NCBI GenBank assembly: GCA_003153055.1
Contig: PMBV01000219.1
Coordinates: 1 to 25,091 of the forward strand
Length of the DNA stretch: 25,091 nucleotides
Source of the DNA: Myxococcales bacterium
GTDB taxonomy: Bacteria; Myxococcota; Myxococcia; Myxococcales; Myxococcaceae
Direction: 5' to 3'
Shown: in pieces, positions 7,435 through 15,902 of the stretch
Position numbering within the stretch: position 1 is the stretch's first letter
Layout: every line of letters begins with the position of its first letter
Program-made: the position numbers and the translations under genes
The notes under the pieces: model-generated
Seen by the model: the letters and a program-made list of their open reading frames with translations, nothing else
The model's database searches: none
Told to the model about the DNA's origin: nothing

Positions 7435-9227
7435 TTCCAGGTTCCCCACAGCGCGAGCAACACCACCCCGAGCGCGACGGCGAAGGCGTAGTCGCGAACC
7501 AGCCCCGACTGCAGCTTGCGCACCCCGACTCCCAGCTCGATGGAGACGTAGCCCGTCAGGTTGATGAGTCCGTCGACCACGTAGCGGTCGAACCAGCCGA
7601 TGACCTTCGCGAGCTTCAACATCACCTCGCGGTACAAGAACTCCCAGGTGCGATCGACCATCCCTGCGCGATCGAGCCGCTCGATGGTGCCAACGAAGGG
7701 CGCCACCCCGCCCCGGCCGAACACCAGCACCGCGGCGACGAGGCCCGAGAGCCCCATGGTCGTCGCCACCACCGGGGTCAGCGAGAGCAGATGCACGTGG
7801 TACTCGACGCGCATGCCCTCGGCCAGCGAATGCCCGAGGAAGCCCGCCAGCACCGCCGGCACCATCAGCACCACCAGAGGGCCCCACAGCGCCACCCCGC
7901 CCTCGTGGGCGTGGGAGGCCTTGGCCGAAGGCTCACCGAAGAAGGCCTTGAGCAGCACCCGGCCCATGTAGAACGCGGTGAGGAACGCCGACGCCATCAG
8001 CATCGCCCACGGCACCCAGGCCATCTTGCCCTCGAGCGTGTGGAGCACCAGGTCTTTCGAGAAGAAGCCGGCGAACGGCGGAATGCCAGCCAGCGAGAGC
8101 GCCCCGATGCCGAAGGCCGCGGTGGTGAGCGGCATGGTCTTCTTGAGGCCGCCCATCTCGCGAATGTCGTTGGTGTGCACCGCGTGAATGACGCTCCCCG
8201 CGGCGAGGAACAACAGGGCCTTGAAGAAGGCGTGGGTCCCCAGGTGGAAGAAGCCCGCGAAGGCGCTGCCCGCCCCCAAGGCCGTCACCATGTACCCGAG
8301 CTGGGAGCAGGTGGAGAAGGCCAGCACCTTCTTGAGATCGCTCTGCACCAGCGCCAGGAGCGCCGCGAACACGGCGGTGGTCGCTCCCACCCACACCATC
8401 ACGTCTCGAGTCATCGGGGCCGCGGCGAACAGCGGGTCGGCCCGCACCACCAGGAAGACGCCCGCGGCCACCATCGTCGCGGCGTGGAGCAGCGCGCTCA
8501 CCGGCGTCGGGCCCTCCATCGCGTCGGGGAGCCACACGTGCAGGGGGAACTGGGCCGACTTGCCCACCACCGCGAAGAAGAGCAGCGCGCTCACCGCGGT
8601 GGCCGTGCCCACCGAGGCCGACGCCGTCCAGTCGAAGGTCCCCGTGGCGACGTACAGCCACAACAGCCCGAACAAGAAGCCCATGTCGCCCAGCTTCGTC
8701 ATCCAGAAGGCCTTCACCGCGGCCTTGGCGGCCGAGGGCTTCTCGAACCAGAACCCGATGAGGAGGTAGCTGGCCAGGCCGACCAGTTCCCACCCGGCGA
8801 ACAACTGGAGCAGGTTGGGCGCCACCACCAAGAGGTTCATGGCGAACAAGAAGAGGGCGTGGAGCGCGAAGTACCGCCCGTAGGACCGGGGCTTCTCGTC
8901 GTGCATGTACGAGAGCGAGAAGATTTGGACACACAGCGCAACCACCGTGACGATGACCAGCATCGGGGCCGACACGTCGTCGATGTGCACACCGACCTCG
9001 GCCATCGGCCTGCCCTGGGCCAGCACCCAGGGAACCACGGCGTGCACGTCTCCCTGCCTCTTCAGCGCCAGCATCAGCGCCGCCCCGAAGGACGCCACCG
9101 AGCCGGCCACCGTCACCAGCGCCGCCGGCAGGCCCTTGAAGCGGACCCAGGGGAAGAGGACCAGGAACAGCGCCGCGGCGGCGGGCGCGAACAGCGCGAG
9201 GAGCGCCAAGTTGACGTCGGGGCTCAA
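7431..9227 (-). CDS. nuoL: Complex I subunit L (TTG start)
   Basis: This 598-aa protein is the most distal antiporter-like subunit, with the long lateral helix at its C-terminus. Diagnostic stretches are LFAGWELVGLASYLLIGFWF, AQFPLHVWLPDAMEGPTPV, SALLHAATMVAAGVFLVVR, LKKVLAFSTCSQLGYM and HLGTHAFFKALLFLAAGSVI. No in-frame ATG lies near the expected N-terminus. TTG at 9227 is preceded by GGGGAGGGTGG at good spacing and gives MSPDVNLALLALFAP, the usual NuoL beginning. The open frame upstream runs through nuoK in the wrong frame. A gap of 43 bp separates it from nuoK. It overlaps nuoM by 4 bp. Confidence 0.95.
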   Translation of the reverse strand: MSPDVNLALLALFAPAAAALFLVLFPWVRFKGLPAALVTVAGSVASFGAALMLALKRQGDVHAVVPWVLAQGRPMAEVGVHIDDVSAPMLVIVTVVALCVQIFSLSYMHDEKPRSYGRYFALHALFLFAMNLLVVAPNLLQLFAGWELVGLASYLLIGFWFEKPSAAKAAVKAFWMTKLGDMGFLFGLLWLYVATGTFDWTASASVGTATAVSALLFFAVVGKSAQFPLHVWLPDAMEGPTPVSALLHAATMVAAGVFLVVRADPLFAAAPMTRDVMVWVGATTAVFAALLALVQSDLKKVLAFSTCSQLGYMVTALGAGSAFAGFFHLGTHAFFKALLFLAAGSVIHAVHTNDIREMGGLKKTMPLTTAAFGIGALSLAGIPPFAGFFSKDLVLHTLEGKMAWVPWAMLMASAFLTAFYMGRVLLKAFFGEPSAKASHAHEGGVALWGPLVVLMVPAVLAGFLGHSLAEGMRVEYHVHLLSLTPVVATTMGLSGLVAAVLVFGRGGVAPFVGTIERLDRAGMVDRTWEFLYREVMLKLAKVIGWFDRYVVDGLINLTGYVSIELGVGVRKLQSGLVRDYAFAVALGVVLLALWGTWK

Positions 9228-9270
9228 GATACCACCCTCCCCGAGGCGAGCGACGGACCACGACTCGTCT

Positions 9271-9567
9271 TCATTCCTTGGTCTCCTGCGCGAGGTCGAT
9301 GTCGGTGTCACCGTGGCGCCGAGCGAGCAACATGATGAGGGCCAGGCCCACGGCGACCTCGGCGACGGTGATGGCGAGCGAGAACAGCACCAGCGGCTGC
9401 CCGGGAGAGCCCCGGAAGTAGCCGAATGCAACGAAGACGATGTTGGCCGAGTTGGCCATCAGCTCGAGTGAGAGCAGCGTGGCGATGGCCTGCTTCCTCG
9501 ACAGCATGCCGTACAGCCCGATGCAGAACATGGCCGAGGCGAGGAGCAACGCGTGGGTGAGCGTCAT
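9271..9567 (-). CDS. nuoK: Complex I subunit K
   Basis: This 98-aa protein has three membrane helices. It carries the family pattern GLYGMLSRKQAIATLLSLEL followed by MANSANIVFVAF and ITVAEVAVGLALIM. The two conserved membrane glutamates, E35 and E70, correspond to E36 and E72 of the E. coli protein and take part in the central proton path. The ATG at 9567 overlaps the nuoJ stop (ATGA). The length is normal. Confidence 0.96.
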   Translation of the reverse strand: MTLTHALLLASAMFCIGLYGMLSRKQAIATLLSLELMANSANIVFVAFGYFRGSPGQPLVLFSLAITVAEVAVGLALIMLLARRHGDTDIDLAQETKE

Positions 9568-10184
9568 GAGTGGCCCTCCCCGACCTGGGCCGTGGGAACC
9601 GGGCTCTTGGCAGCGAGCGGCTCTTCAAAGCCCTGCCCCAAAAGCCGGACACCCGCGGGGAGCGCCCCGGGGCCGTGCGCGAGCCGCGAGGCCACCGCGT
9701 CGTTCCTGCGGGCGAGCACCACGGCCCCCACGATGGCGGCGAGGAGCAACACCGACGCCGCCTCGAAGGCGAGCAGGTAGTCGTCGACCAGCGAGCGGGC
9801 CAAGGCCTGAATGCTCACGTGCGTCGAGCGCACCGCGAGGGTGTCGAGGTCGCTCGAGATGATCGCCGAGGCCATGGCGGCGAAGGCCCCCACCGCCACC
9901 AAGGCAGCGCGAAACTGGCTGGCGCCCGGAGAGGGAATCGCCCCGCCATCGTGCCGGCGGGTCACCATCACGCCGAAGATCATCAGGGTGACGACGCCGC
10001 CCACGTAGGTCAGCACCTGCACCCCGGCGAGGAAGCCGGCGTCGAGCATGGCGTACAGCACGGCCGTGGCGAGCAGGGCCAGGGCGAGCCAGTACACGGC
10101 CCGCACCAGGTTCTCCGTCACCACCACGCACAGCGCCGAGATGATGAGGACTGCGCTGATGGCCGCGAAGGCGAAGGCGGTCAC
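9564..10184 (-). CDS. nuoJ: Complex I subunit J
   Basis: This 206-aa membrane subunit has five predicted helices, including VLTYVGGVVTLMIFGVMVTR, which contains the pi-bulge region typical of NuoJ. The C-terminus is longer and polar (PGALPAGVRLLGQGFEEP). The start is GTG 10184. It overlaps the nuoI stop as GTGA and is preceded by AGGAGG at 6 bases, one of the best ribosome binding sites in the cluster. It works with NuoA, NuoH and NuoK at the junction of the quinone site and the pump. Confidence 0.94.
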   Translation of the reverse strand: MTAFAFAAISAVLIISALCVVVTENLVRAVYWLALALLATAVLYAMLDAGFLAGVQVLTYVGGVVTLMIFGVMVTRRHDGGAIPSPGASQFRAALVAVGAFAAMASAIISSDLDTLAVRSTHVSIQALARSLVDDYLLAFEAASVLLLAAIVGAVVLARRNDAVASRLAHGPGALPAGVRLLGQGFEEPLAAKSPVPTAQVGEGHS

Positions 10185-10729
10185 GTCGTTCCTCCTGGGG
10201 TCGAGGTGGGGGCCGCGGGTGCGGGGGCGGCCGGCTTGGGCGGCTTGGGTGGCGTCTGCATTCCCATCAGCTTGGTGCCGTCACCCCACGCGCGGTGCTT
10301 GGTCTTCTCGTTCGAGTAGAGCCGCTCCATGGTCAGCACCAGGCCCTCGCGCCCGAAGGCCGGCTCCTCCGGCTCCCTCGTCATCACGATGGCGTCGGTG
10401 GGGCAGACCTGTACGCACAGCTCACAGAAGATGCAGGCGGTCAGGTCGAGGGTGAAGTCGTCGGCGTAGCCCCGCTTCTGGCCCGTCACCTTCGATTCCC
10501 GCTTTCCCGCCGGCTTGATGGAGATGACCTGCGAGGGGCAGATGCGTTCGCACTGGAGGCAGCCGATGCACGCCTCGTCGCCCTTCTCGTCGTGGAGCAG
10601 CGCGAAGCTGGCCCGGTACCGCTCGGCCCGCGGGCGAATCACCTTGGGAAACTCGACGGTGACAAAGGGCCGGAACACATTCCTCATGCTCCCGGCGAGG
10701 GCTCGAAGACTGTCGAACAGGTAGCTCAT
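10181..10729 (-). CDS. nuoI: Complex I 2x[4Fe-4S] ferredoxin-like subunit I
   Basis: This 182-aa hydrophilic subunit carries clusters N6a and N6b. The ligands are C54/C57/C60 with C64 (CIGCLQCERICP) and C99/C102/C105 with C109 (CIFCELCVQVCP). The C-terminal 25 residues are Pro/Ala-rich (MQTPPKPPKPAAPAPAAP) and unusual for the family core. I chose ATG 10729 (MSYLFDSLRAL) because the 44 upstream codons overlap nuoH in another frame. The nuoH stop lies 5 bp upstream. With NuoE, NuoF and NuoG absent here, this subunit is the likely entry point for electrons from a soluble ferredoxin. Confidence 0.96.
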   Translation of the reverse strand: MSYLFDSLRALAGSMRNVFRPFVTVEFPKVIRPRAERYRASFALLHDEKGDEACIGCLQCERICPSQVISIKPAGKRESKVTGQKRGYADDFTLDLTACIFCELCVQVCPTDAIVMTREPEEPAFGREGLVLTMERLYSNEKTKHRAWGDGTKLMGMQTPPKPPKPAAPAPAAPTSTPGGTT

Positions 10730-10734
10730 GGACC

Positions 10735-11712
10735 CTAGCGCGCCCCCGGCACGGCGTTCACATAGACGGCCGCCGCGGCGACCAAGAGGACTCCCACCGG
10801 CACCAGTACCTGCCAGCACAGCCGAAGCAGCTGGTCGGAGCGGAACCGCAGCAACGACCACCTGAGCCAGTAGATGAAGAGAAAGAGCGCCAGGCTCTTG
10901 AGGATCATCCAGTGGGCACCGGGCACGAACGGCCCACTCCAGCCGCCGAGGAACAGGGCCGCGGCCACCGTCGAGGCCACGATGGTGTGAATGTACTCGG
11001 CCATGTAGAAAAAGCCGAAGTACATGCCCGAGTACTCGGTGGTGATGCCCGCCACCAGCTCACTCTCGGCCTCGGGAATGTCGAAGGGAATGCGGTTGGC
11101 CTCGGCCAGCATGGCGATGAGGAAAATGAGGAAGGCGGGAATGGTGAGGAAGAACGGCCACACCACCATCCACTGGTGCTGAGCCTGGTAGCTGACGATG
11201 TCGCTCACCTTCATGCTCCCGGCGAGGATCACCGGCACCAGCGCCGAGAGCACCAGCGGCACCTCGTAGGAGACCGACTGGGCGACCGCGCGCATGCCAC
11301 CCAACAGGGCGAACTTGTTGTTCGAGGCCCAGCCGGCACCGATCACCGGCAACACGCTCACCGCGCCGATAGCCAAGATGAAGATGACTCCGATGTCGAT
11401 GTCGGCCCCCACCCACCCCGCCGCGAACGGCACCACCGCCGCCACCGCGATGGCCGCGATGGCCGCGATGACCGGCGAGAGGCTGTAGAGCGCCCGGTCG
11501 GCCTTGTCGGGAACGATGTCTTCCTTCTGGAGCAGCTTAATTACGTCGGCCACCGGCTGGAGCAACCCCGCGGGCCCCACCATGGTCGGCCCCAAGCGGG
11601 TTTGCATGCGAGCGGCGATCTTCCGCTCGATCCACAGGGCCGCGGCGGTGAAGACCAGCACCCCCAAGATGACGGAGAGGCCCATCAGACCATTGGTCAC
11701 CAGCGGGCTCAT
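10735..11712 (-). CDS. nuoH: Complex I subunit H
   Basis: This 325-aa membrane subunit forms much of the quinone-binding chamber. Diagnostic stretches are ERKIAARMQTRLGPTMVGP near the N-terminus, LLQPVADVIKLLQKEDIVP, MLAEANRIPFDIPEAESELV and TTEYSGMYFGFFYMAEY, with the Glu/Asp cluster of the E-channel, and RWSLLRFRSDQLLRLCWQVL at the end. About eight helices are visible. The ATG at 11712 overlaps the nuoD stop (ATGA). The length matches the family (about 325 aa). Confidence 0.97.
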   Translation of the reverse strand: MSPLVTNGLMGLSVILGVLVFTAAALWIERKIAARMQTRLGPTMVGPAGLLQPVADVIKLLQKEDIVPDKADRALYSLSPVIAAIAAIAVAAVVPFAAGWVGADIDIGVIFILAIGAVSVLPVIGAGWASNNKFALLGGMRAVAQSVSYEVPLVLSALVPVILAGSMKVSDIVSYQAQHQWMVVWPFFLTIPAFLIFLIAMLAEANRIPFDIPEAESELVAGITTEYSGMYFGFFYMAEYIHTIVASTVAAALFLGGWSGPFVPGAHWMILKSLALFLFIYWLRWSLLRFRSDQLLRLCWQVLVPVGVLLVAAAAVYVNAVPGAR

Positions 11713-12911
11713 CGATCGACCTCACCCATGATGGGGTCCAGGCTTCCCAGGGTCGCCACCGCGTCGCTCACCGTGCTTCCCGGGAGGATGTACGGCACCG
11801 CCGAGAGCGCGTGGAGGCTGGGCGGGCGAATCTTGAGCCGGTAGGGAAACTGCGTGCCGTCGGCGATGAGCCAGGTGCCCAGCTCACCTCGGGCCGTCTC
11901 GATGCCCACGTAGGTCTGCCCCGCGGGCACCTTGGTCTGAATCGGCAACTTAGTGGGCTTGCCGGAGTTGATCGGCCCCTCGGGCAGGGCATCGACCATC
12001 TCGGTCACCAGGCGGCAGCTCTCGATCATCTCGTCGAAGCGCACCTGCGCCCGGGCGAAGCAGTCACCGCCCTGCGCCACCGCCACGTTCACCTTCACCT
12101 CGTCATAGGCGTGGAACGGCGCGTCTCGGCGGAGGTCATGGTCGATGCCCGAGGCCCGCAGGTTGGGGCCGGTGATGCCCAGCTCGAGCGCGAGCTCGGC
12201 GTCGAGCACGCCCACGCCCCGAGTGCGCACCTGGAAGATGCGGTTCTCGAGCGTCACGTCGATGTACTCGTCGATGCGCGAGCGAATGGTGGCCATCGCC
12301 GCCTTGACCTTCTGGGCCCACCCCGCGGGAATGTCGTGCCGGTTTCCCCCGATGGTGTGGGTGTTGTAGTGGAACCGCGCCCCGGTCACGTCCTCGAACA
12401 AATCGAGGATCAGCTCTCGCTCACGGAAGCAGTGCATGAACACCGTCGTGCCGCCGCCGAGCGCGCCGCCCAGGTCGACCGAGAAGGTGCCGACCGCGAG
12501 CAGGTGCGAGGCGATGCGCTGGAGCTCGGCGAAGATGGTGCGCATCCACCGGGCTCGCCGGGGCACCTCGAGACCGAGCAGCTTCTCGTAGGCCATGTTG
12601 AGGGCCTGCTCGTTGGTCATCGGCGCCACGTAGTCGTTCTTGTCGACGATGGGCGTGCCCTGCACGTAGGTGAGCCTCTCGAGCAGCTTCTCAACCGCGC
12701 GGTGGAGGTAGCCCGCCTGCGGCACGGCCTTCACGATGATCTCACCATCGAGGTAGAGATCGATGCGGAACACTCCGTGCGTCGACGGGTGCTGAGGCCC
12801 GAAGTGGAGCAGCATCAGCTCGCCTTCGGGATCATACGCGTCGATGGAGGCGTGGGGATCCACGCGCAGGGACGGATCCACCCGGGTGATCGTCTTCACC
12901 TGCATCTGCAT
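11709..12911 (-). CDS. nuoD: Complex I 49-kDa subunit D
   Basis: This 400-aa subunit lines the quinone site and derives from the NiFe-hydrogenase large subunit. The quinone-site loop HFGPQHPSTHG is at 36-46, and GYLHRAVEKLLE, NEQALNMAYEKLLGLEVP, RASGIDHDLRRDAPFHAYD, TARGELGTWLIADG and LPGSTVSDAVATLGSLDPIM follow. I chose ATG 12911 (MQMQVKTITR) because GGAGGT lies about 10 bases upstream at the end of the nuoBC frame. A GTG at 12929 would add six residues but overlaps nuoBC. The gene is separate from nuoC, unlike the nuoCD fusion of E. coli. Confidence 0.96.
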   Translation of the reverse strand: MQMQVKTITRVDPSLRVDPHASIDAYDPEGELMLLHFGPQHPSTHGVFRIDLYLDGEIIVKAVPQAGYLHRAVEKLLERLTYVQGTPIVDKNDYVAPMTNEQALNMAYEKLLGLEVPRRARWMRTIFAELQRIASHLLAVGTFSVDLGGALGGGTTVFMHCFRERELILDLFEDVTGARFHYNTHTIGGNRHDIPAGWAQKVKAAMATIRSRIDEYIDVTLENRIFQVRTRGVGVLDAELALELGITGPNLRASGIDHDLRRDAPFHAYDEVKVNVAVAQGGDCFARAQVRFDEMIESCRLVTEMVDALPEGPINSGKPTKLPIQTKVPAGQTYVGIETARGELGTWLIADGTQFPYRLKIRPPSLHALSAVPYILPGSTVSDAVATLGSLDPIMGEVDR

Positions 12912-12919
12912 GGTCGTAT

Positions 12920-14104
12920 TTACCTCCACGGTGCCAGCGGCGCGTTGGACGGAAAGTCGCGGCGCAGCGGGTGGCCCGTGTAGTTCTCGGGCATCATCAA
13001 ACGCCTGAGGTCCGGGTGCCCTGAGAAGGTCACTCCGACCAAGTCGAACTGCTCGCGCTCCTGCCAGTCGGCCCCCGCGAACACGGCGCTCAGCGTCGGC
13101 ACCGGCTCACCTGGGCCCACTCGCACGGCCCAAGCGGCCACCCGCGAACCCGGCCCCACGGTGCGCAGCGAATAGGCCACCTCGAAGTGCTCTGGCTCAG
13201 TCGCGTCTTTGCCCTTGCGCCCAGTGCCCGCCAGCCAATGCGTCGCCACGCACGAGATGAACTGCCGGTAGCCCATGGCCTTGAGCCGCCTGCCGAGCTC
13301 GGCGTTCGCCGCCGGAGGTACCAGCGGCGGGCCGTCTTTCGGCAACCCGATACCCATCGCCGTGAGCAGCGCCTCGAAGTCAGCCGCCGCCGGAAGCGTC
13401 ACCGGAGCGAGCCCATCAGGCACCGACAGGGCGTCGGTCATCTCATCCATCGTCACCGTGTCGGCGCTCGACTCCTGCGCCGCGCTCAGCTCCACCGGTC
13501 GGCCGCTGTCACAGGTGCGGGCAATCGACGGGTTGGTGGCCTTGAGCAAGGTGGGGCTCAGGTCTGGCGTCACCTTCTCGCCGGCCCGGGTGCGATCGAC
13601 CTTTTCTTGCAGGCGCAGGAGCCCGTGCATCAGCGCCTCGGGGTTGGGCGGGCAGCCCGGTACGTAGACATCGACCGGGAGGAAGGTGTCGATGCCCGGC
13701 ACCACCGAGTACAGGTTCCGGTAGAAGTCTCCCGAGATGGCGCAGCTGCCCATGGCGATGCACCACTTGGGCTCGGGCATCTGCTGCCACAGCTTGAGCA
13801 CCCGGGGCGCCATCTTCACCGTGATGGTGCCGGCCACCACCATCACGTCGGAGTGCCGCGGCGTACCACGGAGGATAGAGCCCATGCGATCGAGGTCGAC
13901 CCGCGAGGCGGCCGCCGCCATCAGCTCGATGCCGCAACAGCTCGTCGCCATGGGGAAGACCCAGAGCGCGTTCTTCAGCCCCCAGGTGAGCAGCGTGTCG
14001 ACCGCGGCGGTCGCCACCGAGAGCCCTGGCACCGAGAGCATCGTCTCGTACAGCGGGTGCTCGAAGTTGCCCGTGTCATCGATGGTGCGAGGTTTCACTG
14101 CCAT
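12920..14104 (-). CDS. nuoBC: Fused complex I subunits B and C
   Basis: This 394-aa protein is two subunits in one chain. Residues 1-170 are NuoB (PSST), which holds terminal cluster N2: C56 and C57 (ATSCCGIELMA), C121 (MGSCAISG) and C151 (VPGCPPNPEAL). A linker of about 70 residues (171-240) is polar and low in conservation. Residues 240-394 are NuoC (30-kDa subunit), which ends in ADWQEREQFDLVGVTFSGHP and the NYTGHPLRRDFP signature. There is no stop or start between the parts. The ATG at 14104 overlaps nuoA by 10 bp. NuoC is often fused to NuoD; a B-C fusion is less usual. It should join quinone reduction at N2 to the connecting subunit. Confidence 0.95.
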   Translation of the reverse strand: MAVKPRTIDDTGNFEHPLYETMLSVPGLSVATAAVDTLLTWGLKNALWVFPMATSCCGIELMAAAASRVDLDRMGSILRGTPRHSDVMVVAGTITVKMAPRVLKLWQQMPEPKWCIAMGSCAISGDFYRNLYSVVPGIDTFLPVDVYVPGCPPNPEALMHGLLRLQEKVDRTRAGEKVTPDLSPTLLKATNPSIARTCDSGRPVELSAAQESSADTVTMDEMTDALSVPDGLAPVTLPAAADFEALLTAMGIGLPKDGPPLVPPAANAELGRRLKAMGYRQFISCVATHWLAGTGRKGKDATEPEHFEVAYSLRTVGPGSRVAAWAVRVGPGEPVPTLSAVFAGADWQEREQFDLVGVTFSGHPDLRRLMMPENYTGHPLRRDFPSNAPLAPWR

Positions 14105-14454
14105 TCGAGGGCTCCCTTACGACTGGCCCACAGCCAGCCGAGCATCAACACCGCCACGAAGCTGAAGATGGCCACGAGCCCAGACGTCCCCAGCTCGCGC
14201 ACCACCGTGCCCCAGGGATAGAGGAACGCGGCCTCGATGTCGAACAACACGAAGAAGAGCGCCACCACGTAGTAGCGGGCGTGGAAACGCACCCACGTCA
14301 CGCCAGTGTCGGCTTCGCCACACTCGTAGGTTCGGTGCTTGAGGGCGTCTTGCTTCTTGGGCCGCACTCGCAACACCTTCGTCGCGCCGACGAGGCCGAG
14401 AACCGCGCCCGCGGAGATGAGCAGAAAGACCAGGAGCTCGGGGCCAAATTCCAT
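14095..14454 (-). CDS. nuoA: Complex I subunit A
   Basis: This 119-aa protein has three membrane helices. The loop signature HRTYECGEAD (the Cys loop near the quinone site), ARYYVVALFFVLFDIEAAFL and YPWGTVVREL are diagnostic of NuoA. I chose ATG 14454 (MEFGPELLVFLL). The upstream frame is discarded because it overlaps the ferritin-like gene. A gap of 10 bp separates it from that gene's stop, and it overlaps nuoBC by 10 bp. Confidence 0.96.
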   Translation of the reverse strand: MEFGPELLVFLLISAGAVLGLVGATKVLRVRPKKQDALKHRTYECGEADTGVTWVRFHARYYVVALFFVLFDIEAAFLYPWGTVVRELGTSGLVAIFSFVAVLMLGWLWASRKGALEWQ

Positions 14455-14464
14455 GTGTGATTCC

Positions 14465-14989
14465 CTAGAGTGCCACGGGCTCGTCGCCCACGTCACCCTG
14501 AACGTTGTCCTCCGGTGGCAGCCGGTCGAGCTCGGCCTTCAAGAGCCGCTGGTGCTCGTGCTCGTCTCGAGCAAGCTCGGCGAACAGCGCCCGAATAGCA
14601 CCTTCTGGCACCTGGCTCATCACACCCAAGAAAAATTCGTGCGCTTTCACCTCGGACTTGAGCGCGACCTTCACTGCTTCGCGCTGCGTCATGAAGGCTC
14701 GAGCTTCGTCGTATTCGGGGGCTTCGACATCGAACAGCATCGCCCGTTGCACTGATGAGGGCTCTCCGGTGAAGCCCTCGGTCTTGCGGCGCTCGAGGAG
14801 CTCCTTCCGATGGAGCTCCTCGTTCTTGACCATCTTCTCGAAGAGGGAGGCCGCCGCCGGGGTGTGAAACTGCTTCATCTGCTCTGCCAGCTCGACGTAC
14901 CTGTCTCTGGCTTCTTCCTCGACGAGGATGGCGAGGTCCAGGGCGTCTCTGAGCGTCAGCTTGGCGAAGTCGATTCCCTTGGTCGGCAT
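14465..14989 (-). CDS. Ferritin-like diiron protein (rubrerythrin-type fold)
   Basis: This 174-aa four-helix protein has ferritin-like diiron motifs: E24-E26 in VEEEARDRY, E57-x2-H60 in KNEELHRKEL, E113/E118 in SEVKAHEFF, and E143-x2-H146 in RDEHEHQRLL. It lacks the C-terminal rubredoxin domain of true rubrerythrin, so it cannot be a complete rubrerythrin peroxidase by itself. The last 15 residues are acidic and unstructured. It lies between korB (34-bp gap) and nuoA (10-bp gap) on the same strand, so it is probably part of the same transcript. A role in scavenging O2 or peroxide, or in iron supply near O2-sensitive Fe-S enzymes, is inference. Confidence 0.85.
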   Translation of the reverse strand: MPTKGIDFAKLTLRDALDLAILVEEEARDRYVELAEQMKQFHTPAAASLFEKMVKNEELHRKELLERRKTEGFTGEPSSVQRAMLFDVEAPEYDEARAFMTQREAVKVALKSEVKAHEFFLGVMSQVPEGAIRALFAELARDEHEHQRLLKAELDRLPPEDNVQGDVGDEPVAL

Positions 14990-15023
14990 GGCGGGCCCCC
15001 AAACTCGAGTAGATGGCTCACTT

Positions 15024-15902
15024 TTACTTCTGGAGCCACCCGTCGAGAATACGCTCTCTTGGGCGCGCTTTGGGGGATTGCTCCGTTTGACGCACCTTGA
15101 CGAGCGCGTCGTAGGTCGGCGGAGGGCTGGGGTTGCGGTAGAAGACGCCGGTGTACAGCTCTTTGCCGTACGCGCGGGCGAGATCCATCGCCCTGAGCTG
15201 ATCTCTCGAGTCGTGCCCCAGGCTCGCCAGCGACTTCATGTTCGCTTTGTGGGCCTTGAGGCTCTGGTCGTCTTCACCGAACGTCACGCAGGGCGACTGA
15301 ATGTTGACGAACGAGAACCCGGGGTAACGAATCGCCTCTTCGACGAGCGCCGCCATGCCCGCCATGTCGGCCGGGGTGGCCTGGGCCACGAAGCCCGCCC
15401 CGTAGGCCAGCATGTACAACAGGGGGTTGATGGGCTCTTCGAGGCTGCCGAACGGCGAGGTGATGGTGGCCAGACCCTTGGGTGACGTGGGCGAGAGCTG
15501 CCCCTTGGTCAACCCATACACTTGGTTGTCCATCACGATGTAGGTCAGGTCGACGTTTCGGCGCACCGCGTGAGCGACGTGGCCGCCACCGATGGAGAAG
15601 CCGTCGCCGTCGCCGCCGGCCACGATGACCAGCAACTCGGGGTTCGACAGCTTGACGCCTTGAGCAATGGGGAGCGCCCGGCCGTGGACCGAGTTGAAGC
15701 CGTAGGCCGTGGTGTACCCGGGAATGCGGCTGGAGCAGCCGATGCCCGAGATGAAGGCGATCTCATGGGGCGGCCGGCCGATGGCGGCGAGCGCGCGGTA
15801 GAGGGCCTGGAGCACGCCGTAGTCGCCGCACCCGGGGCACCAGATGGGTTTGAGCTCGCTCTTGTAGTCTTTGGCTTGGAGTGGCTGAGCGGGGGCGTTC
15901 AT
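15024..15902 (-). CDS. korB: 2-oxoacid:ferredoxin oxidoreductase, beta subunit
   Basis: This 292-aa protein binds thiamine diphosphate and one [4Fe-4S] cluster. The cluster Cys candidates are C22 and C25 (WCPGCGDYG), C56 (GIGCSSR) and C205 (QSPCVTFG). The ThDP/Mg motif is GGDGDGFSIGGGH (96-108) ending at N126 (MDNQVYG). With KorA it oxidatively decarboxylates a 2-oxoacid with CoA and reduces ferredoxin. The alpha-beta two-subunit layout is most like 2-oxoglutarate enzymes, but the substrate cannot be fixed from sequence. The ATG overlaps the korA stop by 4 bp. The C-terminal stretch is basic and Pro-rich. Confidence 0.95.
   Translation of the reverse strand: MNAPAQPLQAKDYKSELKPIWCPGCGDYGVLQALYRALAAIGRPPHEIAFISGIGCSSRIPGYTTAYGFNSVHGRALPIAQGVKLSNPELLVIVAGGDGDGFSIGGGHVAHAVRRNVDLTYIVMDNQVYGLTKGQLSPTSPKGLATITSPFGSLEEPINPLLYMLAYGAGFVAQATPADMAGMAALVEEAIRYPGFSFVNIQSPCVTFGEDDQSLKAHKANMKSLASLGHDSRDQLRAMDLARAYGKELYTGVFYRNPSPPPTYDALVKVRQTEQSPKARPRERILDGWLQK

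Noticed and set aside
6055..7491. Long plus-strand open frames (also at 678-1769, 1745-2773, 7791-9335, 16040-17689, 21744-23000, 23659-24921)
   Set aside because: They lie exactly antisense to genes with clear family motifs and translate to His/Arg/Gly/Glu-rich low-complexity sequence, a known effect of high GC codon bias.
7435..7887. N-terminal extensions of nuoM, and similar ones for nuoN, nuoI, nuoA and korA
   Set aside because: The extra residues overlap the preceding gene in another frame, are Arg/Gly-rich and lack family homology. The overlapping ATGA or short-gap starts fit the family N-termini.
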